Origin: Pseudomonas viridiflava
GTDB lineage: Bacteria > Pseudomonadota > Gammaproteobacteria > Pseudomonadales > Pseudomonadaceae
Assembly (NCBI GenBank): GCA_900596015.1
Contig: UVIF01000001.1
Coordinates: 204,513 to 268,512 of the forward strand
Length of the DNA: 64,000 nucleotides
Reading direction: 5' to 3'
How positions within the stretch are numbered: position 1 is the first letter of the stretch; the number at the start of each line of letters is the position of its first letter. The notes below the pieces were generated by a model. The model made no database searches and was not told the DNA's origin. It saw only the letters and a list, made by a program, of their open reading frames with translations. Of the stretch, positions 29,528-39,803 are shown one piece after another. Position numbers and translations under genes: made by a program.

Positions 29528-30994
29528 TCAGACCCCTCTCCCAGGCAAGCCGCACAGCTCGCGCAACCGCGCGGTGTCCAGGTGCTGCTCGACCAGGTCG
29601 GCCAGGCGCTCGATGTCGGCTTCGCGCAATGCGTGGTAATCCACCGACTGCACGTCGGCCAGCCCCGCCCAGCGCAGCAGTGCCATCGAAGACGGCGACG
29701 CTTCGAACAAACCGTGCAGGTAGGTGCCCAGAATCTGCCCGTCGGCGCTGATCGCGCCATCGCGGCGACCGTCGCTCAATTGCACCGCCGGATGATCCAG
29801 CGCCGCCCCGGTGGTCACCCCGGCATGGATCTCGTAGCCGCTGACGGCGGCCTGTTCGAGGGTCAACTGGCCGGTCACGTTGCGCAGCTGCTTTTGCGCC
29901 TGCAGTTCGGTGGTGAACTCCAGCAGGCCCAGGCCCGCGCTGGAACCGGCAGCGCCTTCGAGGCCCAGCGGGTCGTCGATGCGCGTGCCGAGCATTTGCA
30001 GCCCGCCGCAGATGCCCAGTACCTTGCCGCCATAACGCAGGTGGCGGGAGATCGCCTGTTCCCAGCCCTGAGCGCGCAGGTGAGCCAGGTCGGCCCGCAC
30101 GCTCTTCGAGCCAGGCAGGATGATCAGGTCGGCCGGGGGGATGTCATCGCCCACGCCGATGAACTGCAGGTCGACCTGCGGGTGCAGGCGCAGCGGATCG
30201 AAATCGGTGTGGTTGCTGATGCGCGGCAACACCGGGACGATCACCTTGAGCACCTTGTCGGCTTTGCCCGACTGACGCCGATCCAGGCCGTCTTCGGCCT
30301 CCAGGTGCAGGTCCATCACATACGGCAGCACGCCGATCACCGGCTTGCCGGTACGGGCCTCCAGCCAATCCAGACCGGGTTGGAGCAAGGCGATGTCACC
30401 GCGAAAGCGATTGATGACGAAGCCCTGAACCCGCGCCTGTTCCGTGGGCGAAAGCAGTTCCAGGGTACCAACCAGATGGGCGAATACGCCGCCGCGGTTG
30501 ATGTCGGCGATCAGCAGCACCGGGCAGTCGACCGCCTCGGCAAAGCCCATGTTGGCAATGTCACCGGCGCGCAGGTTGATCTCGGCCGGTGACCCGGCTC
30601 CTTCGACCATTACCACCTCGTAGCGGCCACTCAAGCGTTGGTGCGACGCCAGTACCGCCTGCATGGCGATGGCCTTGTAGTCGTGATACGCGACGGCGTT
30701 CATGCTGGTCACGGCACGCCCGTGGATGATCACCTGGGCACCGGTGTCGCTGTTGGGCTTGAGCAACACCGGGTTCATGTCGGTGTGCGGCTGCAGGTAC
30801 GCGGCCTGGGCCTGCACGGCCTGGGCGCGACCGATCTCGCCGCCGTCGGCAGTCACCGCACTGTTGAGGGCCATGTTCTGCGGTTTGAACGGCACCACCG
30901 CCACGCCCTGACGAGTCAGCCAGCGGCACAGCGCGGTGACCAGGGTGCTTTTCCCGGCATCGGACGTGGTGCCCTGGACCATCAATGTGCTCAT
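29528..30994 (-). CDS. cobQ: Cobyric acid synthase
   Basis: A 488-residue amidotransferase that amidates four side chains (b, d, e, g) of adenosylcobyrinic acid diamide using glutamine. The N-terminal synthetase domain carries [10 protein letters not shown]. The C-terminal glutamine amidotransferase has the Cys in [10 protein letters not shown] and the His in TYLHGLFE. The ATG at 30994 overlaps the stop of the preceding gene; the longer frame to 31324 lacks homology. Confidence 0.96.
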   Translation of the reverse strand: MSTLMVQGTTSDAGKSTLVTALCRWLTRQGVAVVPFKPQNMALNSAVTADGGEIGRAQAVQAQAAYLQPHTDMNPVLLKPNSDTGAQVIIHGRAVTSMNAVAYHDYKAIAMQAVLASHQRLSGRYEVVMVEGAGSPAEINLRAGDIANMGFAEAVDCPVLLIADINRGGVFAHLVGTLELLSPTEQARVQGFVINRFRGDIALLQPGLDWLEARTGKPVIGVLPYVMDLHLEAEDGLDRRQSGKADKVLKVIVPVLPRISNHTDFDPLRLHPQVDLQFIGVGDDIPPADLIILPGSKSVRADLAHLRAQGWEQAISRHLRYGGKVLGICGGLQMLGTRIDDPLGLEGAAGSSAGLGLLEFTTELQAQKQLRNVTGQLTLEQAAVSGYEIHAGVTTGAALDHPAVQLSDGRRDGAISADGQILGTYLHGLFEASPSSMALLRWAGLADVQSVDYHALREADIERLADLVEQHLDTARLRELCGLPGRGV

Positions 30995-31983
30995 GCTTGC
31001 TCCTTGCGATACTCGCTCAGGGCGGATTCGAGTCGTGCCCAGTCGCCCTCGCGGGCAGGCAAACCGAAGCGCAGGCGGCTGTCCTGCTTGAACAGCCGCA
31101 CGAGGATGCCGCGCCGGGCGAGGAAATCCTGCAGGTGCTCGGCCCGCTCGTACACCACCGACTGGAACAGCGCGCAGCCGCCCTGGGGCGCCAGGTCGTG
31201 GCGCCGCAAGCATTGGCCAAGGCGCTCGCTGGCCGCTGCGCAGCGAGCGATCTGCATCTGCTGAGTGGCCTCGTCGAGCAGGCAGGCTTGGCCCAGCTGG
31301 CGTGTCGGCCCGCTCACTGCCCACGGCCCGATCAGATCGGCCAGCAGGCGCAGCAGGCGCGGCTCGCCGAGGACGAAGCCCAGCCGTACACCCGCCAGAC
31401 CGAAGAACTTGCCGAACGAGCGCAGCACGATCAACCCAGGTTGCGCGCCGTAGCGAGCCAGGCCGGCACGCGGCGTGTTGTCCATGAACGCTTCATCGAC
31501 CACCAGCCAGCCGCCACGACTGTTCAGACGCGCATTCCAGGCCAGCAGGCATTCAGCGGACAGCAGCCTGCCGGTGGGGTTGTTCGGGTTGACGACGACC
31601 AGCACGTCGAGGCTGTCGATGAAGTGCTCGACCTCGTCTTCATTGATTTCCCGTACTACATGCCCCGCCCGTCGCCAGCCCTCGGCATGTTCGGCGTAGC
31701 AAGGCGACAGCACCCCCACCCGACCGCTGCGGCGAAGCCGTGGCAGGGTCTGGATCGCGGCCTGGGAACCCGGCACCGGCAACACGTGCTCGAAGTCGTA
31801 GTAGCTGCGTGCGGCGTCTTCCAGGCCATCTTCGTTTTCCGGCAGCCGCGCCCAGGCGCGTGCCGTGATCTCGGGCAAGGGGAAAGCCCATGGCGCGATG
31901 CCGGTGGACAGGTCGACCCAGTCGGCTTCGGCGATCCCGTATGCAATGACCGCCTGACGCAAGCGCCCTCCGTGTTCAAGCAT
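30991..31983 (-). CDS. cobD: L-threonine-O-3-phosphate decarboxylase (PLP-dependent)
   Basis: A 330-residue fold-type I aminotransferase-like enzyme that supplies aminopropanol phosphate for the nucleotide loop. The PLP lysine is in [17 protein letters not shown], and NPNNPTG and DEAFMD are the usual cofactor motifs. Pseudomonas annotations often call this gene cobC; I use the Salmonella name to avoid a clash with the phosphatase. It overlaps cbiB by eight bases. Confidence 0.93.
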   Translation of the reverse strand: MLEHGGRLRQAVIAYGIAEADWVDLSTGIAPWAFPLPEITARAWARLPENEDGLEDAARSYYDFEHVLPVPGSQAAIQTLPRLRRSGRVGVLSPCYAEHAEGWRRAGHVVREINEDEVEHFIDSLDVLVVVNPNNPTGRLLSAECLLAWNARLNSRGGWLVVDEAFMDNTPRAGLARYGAQPGLIVLRSFGKFFGLAGVRLGFVLGEPRLLRLLADLIGPWAVSGPTRQLGQACLLDEATQQMQIARCAAASERLGQCLRRHDLAPQGGCALFQSVVYERAEHLQDFLARRGILVRLFKQDSRLRFGLPAREGDWARLESALSEYRKEQA

Positions 31984-32884
31984 CGAGCAAGCCCCCCAGA
32001 CACAGCACCAACAGCCACAGCCATACGCCGCGCTGGACCAGGTTCCAGCCGCGCTCGATGGCGTCGGCATCGGCGGGGGTACCTTCGCCCAACAGCGCCC
32101 GCTGATGCAGCTCGCCGTGATAGATCGCCGGCCCGCCCAGTTGCACGCCCAACGCGCCGGCGCCTGCCGCCATCACCGGGCCGGCGTTGGGGCTGTCCCA
32201 TTGCGGTGCCTGCCGGCGCCAGCAGCGCAAGGCCAGGCGGGTCCTGCCCAACACGGCATAAGTAAGTGCGACCAGACGCGCCGGGATGTAGTTGAGCACA
32301 TCGTCGATGCGCGCCGCCGCCCAACCGAAACGCTCGAAGCGCTCGTTTCGGTAGCCCCACATGGCGTCCAGGGTATTGCTCAAACGATAGAGGACAACCC
32401 CGGGCGCGCCGGCCACGACGAACCAGAAGATCGCCGCGAACACCGCGTCACTGCCGTTTTCCAGCACCGATTCGGTGCCGGCACGGGCCACTGCTTCGGC
32501 GTCCAGCTCATCGGTCTGCCGGCTGACCAGATAGCCGACACGCTGACGGGCGCTGGCCAGGTCATCGCTGCGCAACGCCTGTGCCACGGGCATCACGTGC
32601 TCTCCCAGGCTGCGCATGCCCAGCGCCAGGTACAGCGCGCCAATCTCCACCAGCCAGCCTACCAGCGGCAGCCAGGACAACAATGTCGCCAACAGGGTCA
32701 GGGGCACCACGGCCAGGAACCAGGCGGTGACACCGTGACTGCGCCAGCCACGTCCGGCGCGGTTGAAACGCGCTTCGATCCGGTTGGCCAGACGGCCGAA
32801 GGCAACCAGCGGATGGTGCCTGCGCGGCTCGCCCAGCAGGGCATCGAGCGCCACCCCGGCGGCCGTCATCAACGCAATGCTCAC
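31976..32884 (-). CDS. cbiB: Adenosylcobinamide-phosphate synthase
   Basis: A 302-residue membrane enzyme (often called cobD in Pseudomonas) that attaches the aminopropanol arm to cobyric acid. The N-terminal [19 protein letters not shown] is the family signature; [15 protein letters not shown] and [13 protein letters not shown] follow. I chose the GTG at 32884, which overlaps the bluB stop (GTGA) and has GGGGA nine bases upstream. An ATG at 32899 would add five residues. Confidence 0.92.
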   Translation of the reverse strand: MSIALMTAAGVALDALLGEPRRHHPLVAFGRLANRIEARFNRAGRGWRSHGVTAWFLAVVPLTLLATLLSWLPLVGWLVEIGALYLALGMRSLGEHVMPVAQALRSDDLASARQRVGYLVSRQTDELDAEAVARAGTESVLENGSDAVFAAIFWFVVAGAPGVVLYRLSNTLDAMWGYRNERFERFGWAAARIDDVLNYIPARLVALTYAVLGRTRLALRCWRRQAPQWDSPNAGPVMAAGAGALGVQLGGPAIYHGELHQRALLGEGTPADADAIERGWNLVQRGVWLWLLVLCLGGLLDA

Positions 32885-33528
32885 AACGATTTTCCCCATT
32901 GGTTTTCGTACAGCATGTGTTCGAGCGGCTGAGCAGCAGCCCAGCCTTCGAGTTCCAGCATCGGCGCTTCATAGAAACGTTCGACCGGCCCCAGGCACAG
33001 CACCGCCACCGGCTTGGCTCCAGCCGGCATGCCCAGTACCTCGGCCAGGGCCTGGGGATCGAACAGCGACACCCAACCCATCCCCAGGCCCTCGGCGCGC
33101 GCCGCCAGCCACAGGTTCTGAATGGCGCAGGACACCGAGGCCAGGTCCATTTCCGGCAGGGTGCGGCGGCCGAACACATGGCGCTCGCGATCGTCCATCA
33201 GCGCTGCCACCAGCACCTCGGCGCAGTCCGCGATCCCTTCGACCTTGAGCCGCATGAACTGGTCCGAGCGCTCGCCCATGGCGTGTGCCGTGCGCAGTCG
33301 TTCTTCCTCGACCAACGCCTGGATGCGACTGCGCACATCGGCGTCGCTGATGCGGATGAAACGCCAGGGCTGCATCAGGCCGACGCTCGGCCCCTGATGA
33401 GCGGCCGCCAGCAGCCGCGCAAGCAGCGCCGGCGGCACGCTGCCACCGGTGAAGTGACGCATGTCGCGACGTTCGGCGATCACCCGGTAGATCGCAGCGC
33501 GCTCGCTGTCGCTGTAGGGCTCGTTCAT
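32881..33528 (-). CDS. bluB: 5,6-dimethylbenzimidazole synthase
   Basis: A 215-residue nitroreductase-fold enzyme that cannibalises FMN with oxygen to make the lower base of cobalamin. [10 protein letters not shown] near the N-terminus and [17 protein letters not shown] bind [25 protein letters not shown] is the conserved helix. Its place inside the operon beside cobT indicates oxygen-dependent DMB synthesis in this organism. Confidence 0.93.
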   Translation of the reverse strand: MNEPYSDSERAAIYRVIAERRDMRHFTGGSVPPALLARLLAAAHQGPSVGLMQPWRFIRISDADVRSRIQALVEEERLRTAHAMGERSDQFMRLKVEGIADCAEVLVAALMDDRERHVFGRRTLPEMDLASVSCAIQNLWLAARAEGLGMGWVSLFDPQALAEVLGMPAGAKPVAVLCLGPVERFYEAPMLELEGWAAAQPLEHMLYENQWGKSL

Positions 33529-34859
33529 GACGCGATCCGATGCCCGGCCGCAGGCGCGCAGTCATCGGGCGCAAACAGTGCGGCCACTGCAGCCGGGTTG
33601 GACGGGAAATAGAAATGCACGTAAGAGGCCGTCATCCGCCCCTGGCGGTAAACCGCCTCGGCGCCGCGACCGCCATTGGGGCTGACGCCGCGAGCAATCG
33701 GCTGCAGCTCGGTACTGGTCAGCGAGTGGTGATAGGTGTGCCCGCGCAGTACCCCCTCCGGCAGCTCGACCGCCTGCAACGCCAAGGCCGCCAGGCGCTT
33801 CTGCATGACTGCTTCGCCGGGCAGCAGACCCAGCAGTTGCGCGCGGGCCCCTTCGACATCGGTCAGTGCGTCGAGCAAGTAGAGCATGCCGCCACACTCG
33901 GCCAGCAGCGGCTTGTCCGCGGCATGGTGAGCGCGGATGTCGTCGAGCATCGAGGCATTGGCGGCGAGCGCCAGGTGATGCAGCTCAGGATAGCCACCGG
34001 GCAGGTAAAGGCTGTCGCAGGCAGGCAGACGCGGGTCGTGCAGCGGCGAGAAGAACACCAGGTCTGCACCCATCTCGCGCAATACATCCAGGCTGGCGTC
34101 GTAGACGAAAGCGAACGCGGCGTCGCGGGCCACGCCGATGCGCACGCCATCGAGCAGGCGCGCCACTGTGTGTGGCGCCGGGGCTGCGAAGGTGACTGCG
34201 GGCGGCAAGGCCACCTGGCAGGTCTGCGCCAGAGCGGCGGCGGCCGCATCCAGGCGGGTATCCAGATCGTTGAGCTCGCTGGCCTGCACCAGCCCCAGAT
34301 GGCGGCTCGGCAGCTCGATCCCGGTTTCCCGGGACAACGCACCGTACCAGCGCAGACCCTGGGTCAGGCTGCCTTCGAGCAATTGCGCGTGACGCACCGT
34401 GCCGACCCGGTTGGCCAGGACGCCGGCGAACGGCAGGTCGGGCTGGTAACAGGCCAGGCCCAGTGCCAGGGCGCCGAAGGTCTGGGCCATGGCGGTGCCA
34501 TCGATCACGGCCAGTACCGGAACGCCGAAATGACGCGCCAGGTCAGCGCTGGACGGCGTGCCGTCGAACAGACCCATGACGCCTTCGATGAGGATGATGT
34601 CGGCTTCCTGCGCCGCTTCCCATAACAGCCGCCGGCTGTCCTGCTCGCCGACCATCCACATGTCCAACTGATAGACAGGCGCGCCGCTGGCGCGAGCGAG
34701 GATCATCGGATCGAGAAAGTCCGGGCCGCACTTGAACACCCGCACCCGCCGCCCTTGATTGCGATGCAGGCGCGCCAGGGCGGCAGTCACGGTGGTCTTG
34801 CCCTGCCCGGAGGCCGGGGCGGCGATCAGCACCGCCGGACACTGGCGCGGCTCGATCAT
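33525..34859 (-). CDS. cobB: Cobyrinic acid a,c-diamide synthase
   Basis: A 444-residue ATP-dependent amidotransferase acting on (hydrogeno)byrinic acid. The P-loop is APASGQGKTTVTAAL near residue 14. The class I amidotransferase domain has its Cys in LAECGGMLYL and a histidine in HTYHHS near the C-terminus. The start overlaps the cobO stop by four bases. Confidence 0.95.
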   Translation of the reverse strand: MIEPRQCPAVLIAAPASGQGKTTVTAALARLHRNQGRRVRVFKCGPDFLDPMILARASGAPVYQLDMWMVGEQDSRRLLWEAAQEADIILIEGVMGLFDGTPSSADLARHFGVPVLAVIDGTAMAQTFGALALGLACYQPDLPFAGVLANRVGTVRHAQLLEGSLTQGLRWYGALSRETGIELPSRHLGLVQASELNDLDTRLDAAAAALAQTCQVALPPAVTFAAPAPHTVARLLDGVRIGVARDAAFAFVYDASLDVLREMGADLVFFSPLHDPRLPACDSLYLPGGYPELHHLALAANASMLDDIRAHHAADKPLLAECGGMLYLLDALTDVEGARAQLLGLLPGEAVMQKRLAALALQAVELPEGVLRGHTYHHSLTSTELQPIARGVSPNGGRGAEAVYRQGRMTASYVHFYFPSNPAAVAALFAPDDCAPAAGHRIAS

Positions 34860-35467
34860 AGCTCGATGCCCTTCTGGGCACGGATACCGGCCTGGAACGC
34901 GTGCTTGACGACGCCCATTTCGGTGACTGTGTCGGCCAGTTCGATCAGCTCGGGCTTGGCCCCGCGACCGGTGACGATCACATGCTGCATAGGCGGACGT
35001 GCCTGCAGATCATGCAGCACGGTGTCCAGGTCGAGATAACCGTGCTTGAGGGCAATGTTGAGTTCGTCGAGCACCACCAGGCCAATGGCCGGATCGCTCA
35101 ACAGCTGCCTGGAGACTTCCCAGGCAGCCTCGGCCGCCGCGATGTCTCGCTGCCGATCCTGAGTTTCCCAAGTGAACCCTTCACCCATCACGTGGTAGCG
35201 CACCTGCTCGGGAAAGCGCCGGAAGAACAGTTCCTCGCCGGTGCTGTTGCGCCCCTTGATGAACTGCACCACGCCGCACTGCAGGCCGTGGCCCATGGCT
35301 CGCGCGAGCATGCCGAACGCCGAACTGCTCTTGCCCTTGCCGTTACCGCTGAGCACCAGCAGCAAGCCACATTCATTGGGGGAATTGGCGATGCGTTCAT
35401 CCATCACGGCTTTCTTGCGCAGCATGCGCGCCAGGTGACGTGCGTCGCGTTCGGTGGTTTCGTTCAT
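34856..35467 (-). CDS. cobO: Cob(I)yrinic acid a,c-diamide adenosyltransferase
   Basis: A 203-residue CobA/CobO-type enzyme that adds the 5'-deoxyadenosyl group to cobalt(I) corrinoids. The P-loop is SGNGKGKSSSAFG at about residue 40, and VLDELNIALKHGYLD is the Walker B region. It is the first gene after the cobalamin riboswitch, so it leads the operon. Confidence 0.95.
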   Translation of the reverse strand: MNETTERDARHLARMLRKKAVMDERIANSPNECGLLLVLSGNGKGKSSSAFGMLARAMGHGLQCGVVQFIKGRNSTGEELFFRRFPEQVRYHVMGEGFTWETQDRQRDIAAAEAAWEVSRQLLSDPAIGLVVLDELNIALKHGYLDLDTVLHDLQARPPMQHVIVTGRGAKPELIELADTVTEMGVVKHAFQAGIRAQKGIEL

Positions 35468-35639
35468 GGTGGCTCTCCGCTACACCTGCACGCAGGCAGC
35501 ATCGACGCGACACCGCGGCCGGCTGGCCGAACAGTGAACGTCAATGCCGCTCTCCCCGCGCGACAGTACATGGGTCAGGGCACGACCCAGGCGCAACGAC
35601 ACCCGAGAATGAGCGCCGGCCCTGCAGCGTGCCGTAAAG

Positions 35640-35850
35640 GTGGACCAGGCCGGTCTCCGGGCTCACGAGCGGGGCTGTACACACCCAGGCCGCACGCCTT
35701 CCCGAATCGCTTCAGTGGCATCGTGTGCAGCCTTGACTCGTCTACCGTTGCGGGGGCAGCGCCGGGATGGCGCGTCGAACGCTGCGCACCGGCTTCCCTG
35801 TTTCACTCGTCTGGATCGTCCGATCGCCGAGCACCTGGAACAGCCGCGCA
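35640..35850 (-). promoter_or_regulatory. Cobalamin (B12) riboswitch
   Basis: Read on the minus strand, the aptamer shows GGTGC near 35838, AGGGAAG, then the core GCTGCCCCCGCAACGGTA (35760-35743) and the B12 box AGCCCGGAGACCGGCC (35663-35648). These come in the conserved order and spacing. It lies in the 520-bp gap 35468-35987 and points into cobO, so adenosylcobalamin should repress the ten-gene cob operon. About 170 nt between the aptamer and cobO must hold the expression platform, which I could not resolve. Confidence 0.95.
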
Positions 35851-35987
35851 GGTTAGAGGGTTGAGCCAGGAGCGTCAATTGATCCGCAGCACCTGATCCC
35901 CTGCTGCCGCTGACCGGCAACGCGGTTGAACCTTGCCAACCGCCAGTGCCTCTACCTTCTGTGAACAAAACCTCAGAGAGCCCGACC

Positions 35988-37301
35988 ATGCACAAGACCC
36001 GCCTCGCTACATTGATCCTGCTGGCTGCCGGCCTTGCCGCCTGTGGCGAAACATCGTCATTGCAGGTCAGCGACGGGACGGGCCCCTCGCCCAAGCTGCC
36101 CGAGCCCAACAAGACCCTGATCCCTACCGTCAACATCGCGCCGGCAGTGGGCTGGCCCGAGGGTGGCAAGCCAACGGCGGCGCCCGGTACCCAGGTGGCC
36201 GCTTTCGCCGCCGACCTGGACCACCCGCGCTGGCTTTACGTGCTGCCCAACGGTGACGTGCTGGTGGCGGAAACCAACTCCCCGGCCAAACCCGACGACA
36301 GCAAGGGCATTCGCGGCTTCGTCATGGAGAAAGTGATGAGCCGGGCGGGCGCTGGCGTGCCAAGCGCCAACCGGATTTCGCTGCTGCGCGACAAGGACGG
36401 TGATGGCGTGGCCGAGACCCGCACCGTCTTCATCGCCAACCTCAATTCGCCGTTCGGCATGACCCTGGTCGGCAACGATTTCTATGTGGCGGACACCGAC
36501 AAGCTGCTGCGCTTCAAATACACCGACGGCGCCACCTCGATCAGCGGCGCGGGCGAGAAAGTCGTGGACCTGCCGGGCGGCACGCTCAACCACCACTGGA
36601 CCAAGAACGTCATCGCCAGCTCAGATGGCAAGAAGCTGTACGTCACCGTTGGCTCCAACAGCAACGTGGGCGAGAACGGCATGGATCAGGAACAAGGCCG
36701 CGCAGCAATCTGGGAAGTGGATGCTGCCACGGGCCAGCATCGGATTTTCGCCTCGGGCCTGCGCAACCCCAACGGCATGGCCTGGGAACCGAAGACCGGC
36801 AAGCTGTGGACGGCAGTCAACGAGCGCGACGAAATCGGCAGCGACCTGGTGCCGGATTACATCACCTCGGTCAAGGATGGCGGCTTCTACGGCTGGCCCT
36901 ATAGCTATTACGGGCAGCATGTAGACGTACGCGTCGAGCCGCAGAATCCCGAACTGGTGGCCAAGGCCATTGCGCCTGACTATGCAGTCGGGCCGCATAC
37001 GGCATCGCTGGGCTTGAGCTTCGCCGACGGCAGCGGATTGCCTGCCCCCTTCACCACGGGCGCGCTGATCGGCCAGCATGGATCGTGGAACCGCAAGCCG
37101 CACAGCGGCTACAAGGTAGTGTTCGTACCGTTCGTGGACGGCAAGCCGAGCGGCCAGCCCATCGACCTGCTCAGTGGCTTCCTCAATGGCGACGAGAAAG
37201 CCATGGGTCGCCCGGTTGCGGTACTGCCCGACCACAAGGGCGGCGTGCTGGTTGCCGACGATGTGGGCAACAAGATCTGGAGAGTCACTGCCGCCAAGTG
37301 A
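35988..37301 (+). CDS. PQQ-dependent sugar (sorbosone-type) dehydrogenase lipoprotein
   Basis: A 437-residue beta-propeller protein of the soluble aldose / L-sorbosone dehydrogenase family. The signal sequence ends in the lipobox LAACGE, so it is likely a periplasm-facing lipoprotein. Family motifs include [37 protein letters not shown] with the probable catalytic histidine, [10 protein letters not shown] and [10 protein letters not shown]. The ATG at 35988 begins the signal peptide; an upstream ATG at 35946 would put 14 polar residues before it. The substrate is unknown. Confidence 0.88.
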   Translation: MHKTRLATLILLAAGLAACGETSSLQVSDGTGPSPKLPEPNKTLIPTVNIAPAVGWPEGGKPTAAPGTQVAAFAADLDHPRWLYVLPNGDVLVAETNSPAKPDDSKGIRGFVMEKVMSRAGAGVPSANRISLLRDKDGDGVAETRTVFIANLNSPFGMTLVGNDFYVADTDKLLRFKYTDGATSISGAGEKVVDLPGGTLNHHWTKNVIASSDGKKLYVTVGSNSNVGENGMDQEQGRAAIWEVDAATGQHRIFASGLRNPNGMAWEPKTGKLWTAVNERDEIGSDLVPDYITSVKDGGFYGWPYSYYGQHVDVRVEPQNPELVAKAIAPDYAVGPHTASLGLSFADGSGLPAPFTTGALIGQHGSWNRKPHSGYKVVFVPFVDGKPSGQPIDLLSGFLNGDEKAMGRPVAVLPDHKGGVLVADDVGNKIWRVTAAK

Positions 37302-37306
37302 TCGAG

Positions 37307-37340
37307 CCCGAACGGGGCGAAATCGCTCGCTCCATTCGGG
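37307..37340. terminator. Weak inverted repeat between convergent genes
   Basis: CCCGAA (37307-37312) and TTCGGG (37335-37340) flank a 22-nt loop in the 39-bp gap between the dehydrogenase and NlpC/P60 genes. It may end both transcripts, but it is weak. Confidence 0.3.
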
Positions 37341-37886
37341 TCACGGATTGCGTGCCAGCTGGCCGGGTTGCAGCACCCGCTTGGCGTTGAGATAGGCTTT
37401 CTGCCAATAGGGCTTGTTCAGGTAATCGAGCTTGACCGTGCCGCCGCTCGACGGGGCATGCACGAAACGCCCCTCACCCACATAGATGCCGGCATGGCTG
37501 ACCTGTGAGCCACCACTGGTGGCAAAGAACACCAGATCACCGGACTGCAGGTGCGACTGGTCGACATCAGGGGAGCGCATGACGATCATCTCCCGCGTCG
37601 AGCGAGGCAGCGCAATGCCTGCCGCATCGCGATAAACGAAGCTGATCAGGCCGCTGCAGTCAAACCCCGAATCGGGCGTATTGCCACCCCAGCGGTACGG
37701 CGTGCCCACCAATCCCAAGGCCCTGAACAGCACGTCGTCGGCAGCGCCGACCATATCGTTGTTGGGGTTCATGACGATCGGATTGATGACTTTGGGCCTG
37801 ACAACCTTGGCCGGAGGCGCACTGGCGCAGCCGGCAAGCATGGCGGCCATTGCGATTGAAGCGAAAACGCGTGCCTGGGTAGACAT
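37341..37886 (-). CDS. NlpC/P60 family lipoprotein (putative cell-wall endopeptidase)
   Basis: A 181-residue lipoprotein with lipobox MLAGCASA. The NlpC/P60 domain has the Cys in FDCSGLISF, the His in VSHAGIYVG and the third polar residue in FVHAPSS, the complete Cys-His-His triad of murein DD- or LD-endopeptidases such as MepS and MepH. I used the ATG at 37886; one at 37898 has AGG immediately against it. It is a tandem paralogue of the gene at 37995. Confidence 0.88.
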   Translation of the reverse strand: MSTQARVFASIAMAAMLAGCASAPPAKVVRPKVINPIVMNPNNDMVGAADDVLFRALGLVGTPYRWGGNTPDSGFDCSGLISFVYRDAAGIALPRSTREMIVMRSPDVDQSHLQSGDLVFFATSGGSQVSHAGIYVGEGRFVHAPSSGGTVKLDYLNKPYWQKAYLNAKRVLQPGQLARNP

Positions 37887-37939
37887 GTACCGAACCATCC
37901 TGAGCCGACTGCCGTAATAGACTAGATTCATTACCCGAA

Positions 37940-37976
37940 AACACAAACGGCGCTGAGATTTTCATCTCACCGCCGC
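37940..37976 (-). terminator. Intrinsic terminator between the two NlpC/P60 genes
   Basis: On the minus strand CGGCG-G-TGAGAT, loop GAAA and ATCTCA-G-CGCCG form an 11-bp stem with one G/G mismatch. It is followed by TTTGTGTTTT, 19 bp past the stop of the upstream paralogue, so the two paralogues are probably transcribed separately. Confidence 0.82.
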
Positions 37977-37994
37977 TTTGTCGCGCTGTATCCG

Positions 37995-38630
37995 TTATTT
38001 GCTGGAGATCATCGTGGCTGGCGCCATGGCCAAGGCCCGCTTGGCCTCGATGAAGGTCTTGCTCCAGTAGCTGTCGCCCAGGCTATCGACCCGAACGCCA
38101 CCGCTGCGGCGGCTGCTGGAGTGGATGAACTGGTCATCGCCCAGGTAGATGCCCGCATGGCTGACCCGACCGCGACCGTTGGTGCTGAAGAACAGCAGGT
38201 CACCCGGCTTGAGCTTGTTGCGTGCAACCAGTGGCGCCTTGACGTTGATCATTTCACGAGTCGAGCGCGGCAGGTTCATGCCCGCCTCTTCGCGAAACAG
38301 ATAACCGATGAAACCGCTGCAATCAAAACCCGAAGCCTTGTCGGTGCCACCGAAACGGTAGCGAGTGCCGATCAGGGATTTGCCACGCTCCAGAATGCTG
38401 TCGGCCAGGATCGGCAGGCTGTAGGCCTTGCTGCCGTCGAACTGGACGAGTTCGTCTTCGGTGGTGATTTCTTCTTCGAACAGCAGCGAAGCCTTCGAGG
38501 GGGATTGGTGTGGCTGGACGGCGGTGACCGGGTCCAGAACCTGCTGCTGGGAGACCGGCGCTTGCGCCGCGCAACCGACCAACAGGGTCAACAGTGCGAT
38601 GGGCACGAGGGGTGCTAAGCGATTGAGCAT
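37995..38630 (-). CDS. NlpC/P60 family lipoprotein, second paralogue
   Basis: A 211-residue lipoprotein with signal sequence ending LLVGCAAQ. A linker of about 60 residues rich in acids precedes the NlpC/P60 domain. The triad is in FDCSGFIGY, VSHAGIYLG and FIHSSSR. It shares YRFGGTDKASGF and LPRSTREMI with its neighbour, marking a tandem duplication. The ATG at 38630 is used; a GTG two codons upstream is possible. Confidence 0.87.
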   Translation of the reverse strand: MLNRLAPLVPIALLTLLVGCAAQAPVSQQQVLDPVTAVQPHQSPSKASLLFEEEITTEDELVQFDGSKAYSLPILADSILERGKSLIGTRYRFGGTDKASGFDCSGFIGYLFREEAGMNLPRSTREMINVKAPLVARNKLKPGDLLFFSTNGRGRVSHAGIYLGDDQFIHSSSRRSGGVRVDSLGDSYWSKTFIEAKRALAMAPATMISSK

Positions 38631-38636
38631 GGGCAC

Positions 38637-38943
38637 GACCGTGACGAGGAATAGTGAAGGAGAGGCGACTATACCTGTATCGCGATTATTTGCAAATTCA
38701 ATCGAACGAAATGTGACTCAGGAGAATTACGGTGACATCTAACGCCCCATTTTGCAGCCCTGCTCGCACCCAATTGCACGATAATGACGCCGAATCCCCG
38801 GATTCATTGGCTGAAAGATAATCGCAAAATGCCACCATCATGACTGGACGCCTATACAGATAAGCATGCTGCAACTACAGCCTTAGAACCGATTGGAACA
38901 CCCATGAAACAGGTCATAGAGCGGCTGAATCGACCTGCCTTTT
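38637..38943. other. Intergenic region between NlpC/P60 and hda
   Basis: This 307-bp stretch separates two minus-strand genes. It should hold the NlpC/P60 promoter, though I see no clear hexamers. On the plus strand AGGAG precedes a GTG at 38732 that opens a 29-codon frame ending at 38821, too short and composition-poor to call. I see no repeat or RNA. Confidence 0.4.
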
Positions 38944-39648
38944 CTACCACCCTAGTGTTTCCTTCAGAAAAGGAATGGTCAGCTTGCGCTGCGCCTGCAA
39001 CGAGGCCTGATCGAGGCGCTCGAGCAGCTCGAACAGTGCACTCATGCTGCGCGTGCCACGGGTGAGAATGAAATGGCCGACCTCGTCGGTCAGGTGCAGG
39101 CCGCGACGCGACGCACGCAGCTGCAGGGCGCGCAGTTTGTCCTCGTCGGACAGCGGGCGCATCTGGAAGATCAGGGCGAGGGTCAAGCGCGACTTCAGGT
39201 CGGCAAGCTTCACCGGCAGTTCGCGAGGCGAGTGAGAGGCGGCGATCAGCAGCCGGCGGCCACTGTCACGCAGGCGGTTGAACAGGTGGAACAGGGCTTC
39301 TTCCCACTCCGGCTTGCCGGCTACCACATGCAGGTCATCCAGGCACACCAGCTCGTACTGGGCCAGGTCATCGAGGATGCCGACACCGCGATCGAGCAGC
39401 TCTGCCAGCGGCAGGTAAACAGCCGGTTCGCCCAGTTGCTCGAAGCGCAGGCAGGCTGCGTGCAGCAAATGGGTGCGCCCTACCCCGTGCTTGCCCCACA
39501 GGTAGATGAGGCTTTCGGTCCAGCCGGCGTCGGCTTCGCACAGGCGCTCGACGTAGCCGAGTGCCGCGGCATTGGCGCCTGGATAGTAATTGATGAAGGT
39601 CGCGTCATCCCGCAGACGCACACCTAGGGGCAGCTGAATCGGTTTCAT
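38944..39648 (-). CDS. hda: DnaA regulatory inactivator Hda
   Basis: A 234-residue AAA+ protein homologous to the DnaA ATPase domain. With the sliding clamp it triggers hydrolysis of DnaA-ATP after initiation. The N-terminal MKPIQLPLGVRL is the clamp-binding motif region. LWGKHGVGRTHLL is the P-loop, with Arg where DnaA has Lys. CLDDLHVVAG is Walker B. The ATG at 39648 starts at the clamp motif; the 14-codon upstream extension is not plausible. It is third in an operon after DUF2066 and an AI-2E family permease. Confidence 0.94.
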   Translation of the reverse strand: MKPIQLPLGVRLRDDATFINYYPGANAAALGYVERLCEADAGWTESLIYLWGKHGVGRTHLLHAACLRFEQLGEPAVYLPLAELLDRGVGILDDLAQYELVCLDDLHVVAGKPEWEEALFHLFNRLRDSGRRLLIAASHSPRELPVKLADLKSRLTLALIFQMRPLSDEDKLRALQLRASRRGLHLTDEVGHFILTRGTRSMSALFELLERLDQASLQAQRKLTIPFLKETLGW

Positions 39649-39803
39649 GCTGGCTGAACAGCCCTGGGATCGAGCTGCAACGGGCCTCAATGTGAAGTGT
39701 GCAAAGTCTATACCTGCCCGGGCAGCCGCACAATGCGCAACACTGCTTGGAAAATCAAAGGTTTACAGTTTGGCTGCAGCGAGCCCCGCAGGGCCCGTCG
39801 CGC

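Noticed and set aside
38732..38821. 29-codon ORF with an AGGAG upstream
   Set aside because: It is too short to judge, has no terminator or conserved feature, and lies between two minus-strand genes.
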